From Penaeicola halotolerans (GTDB lineage: Bacteria > Bacteroidota > Bacteroidia > Cytophagales > Cyclobacteriaceae), in contig NZ_JAEAGO010000003.1 in assembly GCF_016464625.1 (NCBI RefSeq), forward strand, positions 434,001 to 498,000: a stretch of DNA of 64,000 bases, given 5' to 3'. The notes beneath the pieces were generated by a model. The model made no database searches, had not been told where the DNA came from, and was given only the letters and a program-made list of their open reading frames with translations. The translations under genes were made by a program, and so were the position numbers. Within the stretch, counting starts at the first letter, position 1. Each line of letters begins with the position of its first letter. Below, piece after piece: positions 58,375 through 64,000 of the stretch.

Positions 58375-58402
58375 AAAAAGCGCCTCATAATGAGGCGCTT
58401 TG
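58375..58402 (-). terminator. Terminator of rpsA
   Basis: AAAGCGCCTCAT and its complement form a 12-base stem with a tiny loop; on the minus strand a T-rich run follows. It lies 20 bases past the rpsA stop. Confidence 0.93.
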
Positions 58403-58422
58403 TATATTATTGGATTGGATAA

Positions 58423-60201
58423 TTACTTCTTATCTTTTCCACCTTCCATTTGCTCTTTCAAAGAAGCTAATGCATCGATGTCTCCAAGTGTTGACTTTTC
58501 AGCATCTTTGTTTTGATCTGCAGGAGCAGCAGCTTTCTTAGAAGTTTTCTTCTTCTCAGCTGGCTTCGGCTTCTCTTCTTTGAAGATAGCAGTATGAGAA
58601 AGTACTATTCTCTTGTCTTCTTTAGAGAATTCCATCACTTTGAAATCCAGCGCCTCGCCAAGTTCAGCTACAGAACCATCTTCTTTTTCGATGTTCTTAG
58701 CTGTAGCGAAGCCTTCAAGTCCATAAGGAAGCTCTAGTACAGCTCCTTTATCGTTTTTGCTAGTGACAGTACACTTGTGAATAGAACCTAGTGCAAATAC
58801 TGTTTCGAAAGTATCCCATGGATTCTCTTCCAACTGCTTATGACCTAGAGCCAATCTTCTGTTTTCGATATCAAGCTCAAGTACTTGAACTTCGATCTCC
58901 TCACCTACTTTGATAAACTCAGATGGGTGCTTGATCTTCTTAGTCCAAGAAAGGTCAGATACGTGTACTAGACCATCAATACCTTCTTCAAGCTCGATGA
59001 ACAAGCCGAAGTTAGTCAAGTTTCTCACGATACCTTTGTGCTTAGTACCGATCGCATACTTAGTCAATACATTATCTTTAGTCCATGGATCTTCAGTCAA
59101 TTGCTTGATGCCAAGAGACATCTTACGCTCTTCTTTGTCCATAGTCAAAACTACAGCCTCTAGCTCATCACCGATGTTGATGAAGTCTTGTGGGTTTCTC
59201 AAGTGCTGAGACCATGACATCTCTGACACGTGGATCAAACCTTCTACGCCAGGAGCGATTTCAAGGAATGCACCGTAGTCAGCTACGTTTACAATCTTAC
59301 CTTTTACTTTAGAACCTACTGCAAGGTCAGCAGGAAGTGAATCCCAAGGATGAGCAGTCAACTGCTTCATACCAAGTGAAATTCTCTTCTTGTCATCATC
59401 AAAGTCTAGTACTACTACGTTCAACTTTTGGTCTAAGCTGAGTACCTCCTCTGGATGATTGATACGACCCCAAGAGATGTCTGTAATATGAAGTAGACCA
59501 TCCACACCACCAAGATCGATGAATACACCGAAATTTGTCATGTTCTTGATCACACCTTCTAGTACTTGACCTTTCTCTAGGTTGTTGAGTATTTCTACTT
59601 TTTGCTTCTCTAGGTCTTTTTCGATCAAGACTTTATGAGAAACGACTACGTTATCATTTGCGTGATTGATTTTCACAACTTTCACTTCCATCTTCTTGCT
59701 CACATAGATATCGAAGTCTCTGATCGGCTTCACATCTATCTGAGATCCTGGAAGGAAAGCCTCGATGCCATAGACATCTACGATCAAACCACCCTTAGTT
59801 CTTCTTTTCACTAGACCTTCGATCACTAGATCCTCATCATGTGCCTGCTGGATTTTCTCCCATGCATTGACGATTTTGGCTTTTCTTCTAGATAGGATCA
59901 ATTGGCCTTGAGCATTTTCTTGCTCTTCTACATATACTTCTACTTCATCACCGATTTTAAGAGATGGAGTATCTCTAAATTCTGTAACTGGTACAAGTCC
60001 ATCAGATTTGAAGCCGATGTTGATGATGACATCCTTGCTGTTGATACCTACTACAGTACCTACGATGACTTCTTTTTCAGAGACTGAGGTTAGAGTATTC
60101 TCATAAAGCTTAGCCATTTCAGCTTTTTCAGCTTTTGAGTAACCTTCTCCGAAACCTTTGGTCTCGAACTTTTCCCAGTCAAATTCTTGATTTTTAGACA
60201 T
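58423..60201 (-). CDS. rpsA: 30S ribosomal protein S1
   Basis: 592 residues with six S1 RNA-binding domains, as in E. coli S1 (557). Typical repeats are seen at GVFIDLGGVDGLLHITDISW (third), GAFLEIAPGVEGLIHVSEMSW (fourth) and GLFIELEEGIDGLVHVSDLSW (fifth). The N-terminal two domains, which bind the ribosome, are more divergent; the last is weaker. The tail is Lys/Ala-rich (KPAEKKKTSKKAAAPAD). It helps translate mRNAs, though Bacteroidota often use A-rich leaders and not Shine-Dalgarno sites. Its leader of nearly 120 bases carries a hairpin. Confidence 0.96.
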   Translation of the reverse strand: MSKNQEFDWEKFETKGFGEGYSKAEKAEMAKLYENTLTSVSEKEVIVGTVVGINSKDVIINIGFKSDGLVPVTEFRDTPSLKIGDEVEVYVEEQENAQGQLILSRRKAKIVNAWEKIQQAHDEDLVIEGLVKRRTKGGLIVDVYGIEAFLPGSQIDVKPIRDFDIYVSKKMEVKVVKINHANDNVVVSHKVLIEKDLEKQKVEILNNLEKGQVLEGVIKNMTNFGVFIDLGGVDGLLHITDISWGRINHPEEVLSLDQKLNVVVLDFDDDKKRISLGMKQLTAHPWDSLPADLAVGSKVKGKIVNVADYGAFLEIAPGVEGLIHVSEMSWSQHLRNPQDFINIGDELEAVVLTMDKEERKMSLGIKQLTEDPWTKDNVLTKYAIGTKHKGIVRNLTNFGLFIELEEGIDGLVHVSDLSWTKKIKHPSEFIKVGEEIEVQVLELDIENRRLALGHKQLEENPWDTFETVFALGSIHKCTVTSKNDKGAVLELPYGLEGFATAKNIEKEDGSVAELGEALDFKVMEFSKEDKRIVLSHTAIFKEEKPKPAEKKKTSKKAAAPADQNKDAEKSTLGDIDALASLKEQMEGGKDKK

Positions 60202-60271
60202 GTTGTATGCAGCTCATTAAATACTCATCGACTCTAGAGCTATCGATTCGTGAGTTTTTGGTTAGAAAATT

Positions 60272-60287
60272 TCTCAGCAAACTGAGA
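60272..60287 (-). promoter_or_regulatory. Stem-loop in the rpsA leader
   Basis: TCTCAG and CTGAGA form a six-base stem with a TTTG loop on the minus strand. It lies between the promoter and the rpsA start, so it is transcribed in the leader. S1 represses its own translation in E. coli; a similar role here is a guess. Confidence 0.45.
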
Positions 60288-60307
60288 CCGCTCACTCGAA
60301 CGGACTG

Positions 60308-60336
60308 CAAAATTAGGGATTTTTGATAGAATACAA
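60308..60336 (-). promoter_or_regulatory. Bacteroidota-type promoter of rpsA
   Basis: On the minus strand TTG (60336-60334), an 18-base spacer and TAATTTTG (60315-60308) fit the phylum consensus with a one-base-short spacer. The leader to the ATG is about 100 bases. Confidence 0.7.
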
Positions 60337-60397
60337 GGTGATAAATGAAAAAAAATGCAAGTATGAAACCGCTAAAAGTCTGTAAATCAGCAAAGAC

Positions 60398-60910
60398 CTA
60401 TACCAGAGTACGTGCCTTTAGATAAGGAAGCCACTCGATAGCATTTTGTAGCGCATATTCCTTCAAAAAATCTGCATAGGTGGGCTTATAAGGTTGCTGC
60501 GCTAGTTTGAGTCCTACCTGCTCAGGAGTTTGATGACCTTTGCGCGCATTACAACGTCTACAGGCTGTTACGAGATTTTCCCAAGTAGTTTTACCTCCTT
60601 TTGATTTAGGTATCACATGATCTAAAGTGAGGTCTTTTCGCGAACTACAATACTGACAACTAAACCCATCTCTTTTAAAGAGATTGAACCTGTTTAGCAT
60701 AACACCTTTGTAGGGGATGTTTTTGTAGTTGGACAGCTTGATGACTGCTGGATAGGGAAATGATTTCTCTATAGTTCTAAGCTTAAGAGACTCAAACTGC
60801 TCGATGATATCTGCTTTGTCAAGAAAAACAAGTATGAATGCTTTCTGGACATGGCAAACCCCTATGGGTGAATAATCCTGATTGAGCACTAATACTTTCT
60901 TATTCATCAT
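60398..60910 (-). CDS. HNH endonuclease-type protein
   Basis: 170 residues. A C-terminal HNH domain: CQYC (about 85-88), DHVIPKSKGG with the His catalytic pair, WENLVTACRRCNARKG with the second CxxC for zinc. The N-terminal half (VLNQDYSPIGVCHVQKAF) is the common accessory segment of the family. Often conserved in Bacteroidota; its target is unknown. The start ATG at 60910 overlaps the NlpC/P60 stop by four bases (a second ATG sits directly behind it). Confidence 0.9.
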   Translation of the reverse strand: MMNKKVLVLNQDYSPIGVCHVQKAFILVFLDKADIIEQFESLKLRTIEKSFPYPAVIKLSNYKNIPYKGVMLNRFNLFKRDGFSCQYCSSRKDLTLDHVIPKSKGGKTTWENLVTACRRCNARKGHQTPEQVGLKLAQQPYKPTYADFLKEYALQNAIEWLPYLKARTLV

Positions 60911-61698
60911 TCCTTGGGTAATATCCTTTTGATGCTATGAAGCTTATGTGTCAACTGCCCATGCTCTGAGTGGATGATTCCCTCTTCAGTGAGTTTGTCT
61001 ATCCTTACTTTGCCAGAGGCATGTATCAGCTGATGATCTTCTAAGATAATGCCTACATGGGTAATTTTTCCATTTTCATTTGAAAAAAAAGCTAAGTCTC
61101 CAGGACAAGCATCAGTCAAATGAGGCACTAGCTTTCCTTGATCAACTTGTTGAGAAGCATCACGGTTTAATCTGTAGCCTGATATTTTAAAGACATTTTG
61201 TGTAAAACCAGAACAATCGATCCCAAATGGTGAACGACCTCCCCACTGATAGGGACTATTGAGGTAGGTCAAAGCTACTCTTTTGACAAATTCAAAATCT
61301 CGCTTCTGATGAAGGCTTTTGCTTTCTCCATTGAAAGCCAAACTCTCTTCTACATGGAAAAGCTCATTACTGGTGATCGGTAGCACACTGCCTAGGAGGA
61401 TATTTTGAGTTTGCTTTTTGAAAAGGATCGTGCTGACCAAATCAAGCGTGACCTTGAAATCTGAACTACTCAACTCTTGATAATAAGCATCTGGAATGAT
61501 GTAATGCTGCTTTGCATCAATCCATCCCTGATAGCTATCATAGGCGATTTCTACTCTCAGCCATTTACCATCAGCACTACTTTCTAATACCTGATAATGG
61601 TCACCAAAGAGTAACTGACTCACCTGTTCAGAAGTATCACTGGCCTTTGACCTAACTGGTACTACACTCAATCTACAAATCCCTTTATTCTCTTCCAT
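60907..61698 (-). CDS. NlpC/P60 family peptidase with SH3 domain, no signal peptide
   Basis: 263 residues. An SH3b domain (about 8-65, with VPVRSKASDTSEQVSQLLFG and GWIDAKQHYI) and a second SH3-like region lead to the NlpC/P60 domain (about 140-263) with catalytic Cys in GIDCSGFTQ, His in KITHVGIIL and a late His in IHASGKVRI. The family cuts cell-wall peptides (gamma-D-Glu-diaminopimelate or its dipeptide). No signal peptide is seen, as in YkfC-type enzymes that recycle peptides in the cytoplasm. Gap of one base from smpB. Confidence 0.88.
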   Translation of the reverse strand: MEENKGICRLSVVPVRSKASDTSEQVSQLLFGDHYQVLESSADGKWLRVEIAYDSYQGWIDAKQHYIIPDAYYQELSSSDFKVTLDLVSTILFKKQTQNILLGSVLPITSNELFHVEESLAFNGESKSLHQKRDFEFVKRVALTYLNSPYQWGGRSPFGIDCSGFTQNVFKISGYRLNRDASQQVDQGKLVPHLTDACPGDLAFFSNENGKITHVGIILEDHQLIHASGKVRIDKLTEEGIIHSEHGQLTHKLHSIKRILPKE

Positions 61699-61699
61699 A

Positions 61700-62173
61700 T
61701 CAGAATTTTAATCGATCCATTTCTCGTTTTGCATCCTTGGCCTTCATGTCTTGTCGCTTGTCATGAAGCTTCTTCCCTCGTGCCAAAGCGATCTCCAATT
61801 TAGCAAATCCTCTGTCATTGATAAATAGCCTAATGGGGATAATGGTCAAACCCTTTTCATCCATTTTAGATTGAAGCTTTTCAATCTCCTTTTTACTCAA
61901 AAGCAACTTACGCTCTCTATCTGAGATATGGTTAAAGTGGGCAGCTTGATTGTAGGGCGTGATGTGGAGTTGCTTCACGTAAAGCTCATCTCTGTTAAAG
62001 TAACAATAAGCATCATTAAGTGTAGCTTTGCCCTCTCTGATGGATTTGATCTCAGTACCCATCAGCACCATACCTGCTACTACTTTCTCTATAAACTCAA
62101 ATTCAAAACTTGCCTTGCGATTTTTAATGTTGACCGTCTTAGCAAATCTATTTTTATCTTTTACCTGCGACAT
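61700..62173 (-). CDS. smpB: SsrA-binding protein
   Basis: 157 residues. Binds tmRNA and rescues stalled ribosomes. Signature: GTEIKSIREGKATLNDAYCY, then NRDELYVKQLHITPY, and the tail KLHDKRQDMKAKDAKREMDR, which fits into the mRNA channel. The length is usual. It lies between tsaD and the NlpC/P60 gene. Confidence 0.97.
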   Translation of the reverse strand: MSQVKDKNRFAKTVNIKNRKASFEFEFIEKVVAGMVLMGTEIKSIREGKATLNDAYCYFNRDELYVKQLHITPYNQAAHFNHISDRERKLLLSKKEIEKLQSKMDEKGLTIIPIRLFINDRGFAKLEIALARGKKLHDKRQDMKAKDAKREMDRLKF

Positions 62174-62187
62174 TTCTATTGTATCAA

Positions 62188-63192
62188 TTAAATTTTCATT
62201 CTAGGCAAAGGACTTACCTCCTGCCCCACAAACTCCCCTGCCAAAAACTTATAATGTGCCGCCATGGCGATCATTCCAGCATTGTCTGTACAGTATTCAA
62301 AAGCAGGAATATATACTTTCCAACCATACTTATTAGCTAACTCAGCAAGTGTTGCTCTCAAGCCAGAGTTAGCCGAAACACCTCCTGCGATAGCGATTTC
62401 TTTGATGCCCAAATCCTTGGCTGCTTTGATTAGCTTTTTCATCAAAAGTGCAATCAAGGTATACTGGATACTCGCGCAGATGTCTGCTAAATTGTTTTTG
62501 ATAAAGCTCGCATCTGCTTTCATTCGATCCTGTAAAAAATACAAGATAGCAGTTTTTATTCCACTGAATGAATAGTCATAACCTTTCATTTCATAGAGTG
62601 GAAATTCAAAAGCTTTTGGGTTACCACTTTGTGCATATCGATCGATCAGTGGTCCTCCAGGATATGGCAAGCCTAAGATTTTAGCAGATTTGTCAAAGGC
62701 CTCCCCAACTGCATCATCGAGCGTCTCCCCGATCACTTCCATTTCCAGATGGCTTTTGACCAGTACAATCTGCGTATGCCCCCCACTCACTGTCAAACAT
62801 AAAAACGGGAAGTTTGGCTTAGGATCATCAATAAAATGTGCTAAAATATGCGCCTGCATGTGATTTACCTCAATCAAGGGGATATTCAGACTTAGTGCAA
62901 ACGCCTTAGCAAAAGAAGTACCTACCAATAGCGCTCCTAATAACCCTGGTCCACGAGTAAAGGCTACAGCAGACAGTTGATCTTTACTGATGCCGGAGGT
63001 CTTCAGCGTCTCTGCAATAACTGGGATCAGATTTTGCTGGTGTGCACGTGAAGCTAACTCAGGAACCACTCCTCCATATTTTTCGTGTACGGATTGCGTG
63101 GCTACAATATTATTAAGTACTTTGCCATTAGATATAATAGAAGCCGAAGTTTCGTCACATGAGGACTCTACAGCCAGGATATTTATTTCCAT
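62188..63192 (-). CDS. tsaD: tRNA N6-threonylcarbamoyladenosine biosynthesis protein TsaD
   Basis: 334 residues. Transfers threonylcarbamoyl to A37 of ANN-reading tRNAs, with TsaB and TsaE. Signatures: AVESSCDETSASI (start), HMQAHILAHF iron-binding His pair (about 111-115), PGPGLLGALLVGTSFAKAFA, and SGGHTQIVLV and AGGVSANSGLRATL. The length is typical. It is divergent from the tamB-like gene. Confidence 0.97.
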   Translation of the reverse strand: MEINILAVESSCDETSASIISNGKVLNNIVATQSVHEKYGGVVPELASRAHQQNLIPVIAETLKTSGISKDQLSAVAFTRGPGLLGALLVGTSFAKAFALSLNIPLIEVNHMQAHILAHFIDDPKPNFPFLCLTVSGGHTQIVLVKSHLEMEVIGETLDDAVGEAFDKSAKILGLPYPGGPLIDRYAQSGNPKAFEFPLYEMKGYDYSFSGIKTAILYFLQDRMKADASFIKNNLADICASIQYTLIALLMKKLIKAAKDLGIKEIAIAGGVSANSGLRATLAELANKYGWKVYIPAFEYCTDNAGMIAMAAHYKFLAGEFVGQEVSPLPRMKI

Positions 63193-63258
63193 CTTTCAAC
63201 TTTGAAACAAAAATTTCAATTTAGCCAAATTTTCAAAAGCCGTATCTTTAAAACGATC

Positions 63259-64000
63259 ATGGCTGTGATCTTATCACTGCTGACCATCCTTTTGGCTTTG
63301 GTTTTATTGATTTCTCTCCCTCCTGTACAGACTAGAATTATCCAAGTAGCTACTAGCTATCTCAACAAAGATTCTGACTTTACAGTAAAGATCGGCTACA
63401 TCAATATCAGCTGGTTTGATGCAGTATATCTCAAAGACTTATCCGTCACAGACCCACTCGATAGTACCATGATCTCTACACAGCGACTGCATGTAGATGT
63501 GAGTATCATCGATCTGATCAGATCTAATCGATTTAGATTAGATGCAGTCAATCTTGAGAACACAAAGATACAATTAATTAAACCTGACAGTACCTCTGGG
63601 CTGAATATCACCACTTGGATAGCAGAACTTAATGAACGATTTGGATCAGAAGAGCCGGTGGATACTACTGCTGCTGCCGTTTTTGGAATAGGTCGTATTC
63701 GACTCAAAAATGGTGTTTTTGCAATGTATGACCTCACTCAAGCGCCTCTTGAAGATGGTTTTGACTACCAAAATTTCCAACTGGATAATGTCAATTTGAG
63801 TCTGCAAAATTTTCATAGTGAAGGAGATTCATTGGCATTTAATGTTTTGCAATTAGAAGCTTATGACGATGTATCTGGATTAGAAGTCAATCGATTGGAA
63901 ACTGCCTTCAGAATGAATGCACAGCTGATGCACTTCGATGAACTAGACCTGAGTCTCAATGAAAGTCGAATAGGCGAGTCTATTCGACTGAACTATGACA
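63259..64000 (+). CDS. TamB/AsmA-like translocation and assembly protein, 5' part
   Basis: Only about 247 codons are present; the frame is open at the window edge. An N-terminal helix (MAVILSLLTILLALVLLISL) is followed by PPVQTRIIQVATSYLNKDSD, the typical opening of the large Bacteroidota translocation and assembly module proteins, then repeated strand pairs (GYINISWFDAVYLKDLSV, VFGIGRIRLKNGVFAMYDL). Such proteins bridge inner and outer membrane and move lipids or help barrel assembly. A TTG at 63202 in the same frame would add 19 basic and hydrophobic residues and is a possible start. Divergent from tsaD. Confidence 0.85.
   Translation, partial: MAVILSLLTILLALVLLISLPPVQTRIIQVATSYLNKDSDFTVKIGYINISWFDAVYLKDLSVTDPLDSTMISTQRLHVDVSIIDLIRSNRFRLDAVNLENTKIQLIKPDSTSGLNITTWIAELNERFGSEEPVDTTAAAVFGIGRIRLKNGVFAMYDLTQAPLEDGFDYQNFQLDNVNLSLQNFHSEGDSLAFNVLQLEAYDDVSGLEVNRLETAFRMNAQLMHFDELDLSLNESRIGESIRLNYD

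Noticed and set aside
63396-63737. Minus-strand frame of 113 codons at the window end
   Set aside because: It is antisense to the tamB-like gene and has no recognisable feature.

Overview
The window looks like a chromosome segment of an AT-rich Bacteroidota, probably in or near the order Cytophagales. The signs are a complete alternative complex III / caa3 oxidase operon, a long IspG, a PorG/DUF6089-like barrel, several secreted YD-repeat proteins, and promoters of the Bacteroidota type (TTTG, about 19 bases, TAnnTTTG). The order assignment is inference; no rRNA is present. Most genes lie on the minus strand.

Region 1 (1-22400) is accessory DNA dominated by secreted YD/RHS proteins. A tightly packed minus-strand operon runs from 21098 to about 3928: two YD-repeat proteins with near-identical C-terminal ends, a coiled-coil plus outer-membrane barrel protein, a small lipocalin-like protein, and a 2579-residue RHS protein with ten Ig-like repeats, a DUF6443-like segment, an RHS core and a C-terminal GIY-YIG nuclease domain. 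Two small genes follow, a leucine-rich-repeat protein and an exported protein; they are the best immunity candidates. A decayed fragment of the RHS core lies beyond them (3691-3825), then another YD-repeat gene (254-3613). This polymorphic-toxin locus is the most novel part of the window.

Region 2 (22400-40900) holds mostly ordinary genes: an MscS channel, a PorG-like barrel, leuS, a lipoprotein, an SlyD-type FKBP, a truncated TetR gene, an orphan ABC ATPase with two small companions, ispG, an SDR, a large outer-membrane barrel and an NtrY-like histidine kinase without a response regulator. Between genes there is a tandem 11-bp array, a spaced inverted repeat, two palindromic repeats, a Bacteroidota promoter and several terminators.

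Region 3 (40959-57551) is one long minus-strand respiratory operon from a consensus promoter: actABCDEF, cox2, cox1, ctaA, ctaB, two subunit III genes, subunit IV, sco1, a DUF420 gene and a small membrane protein. Together these encode quinol oxidation, electron transfer to a heme-copper oxidase, heme A synthesis and copper insertion.

Region 4 (57552-64000) holds tRNA-Cys with a partial duplication of its 3' end and terminator, rpsA, an HNH nuclease, an NlpC/P60 protein, smpB, tsaD and the start of a divergent tamB-like gene cut by the window edge.
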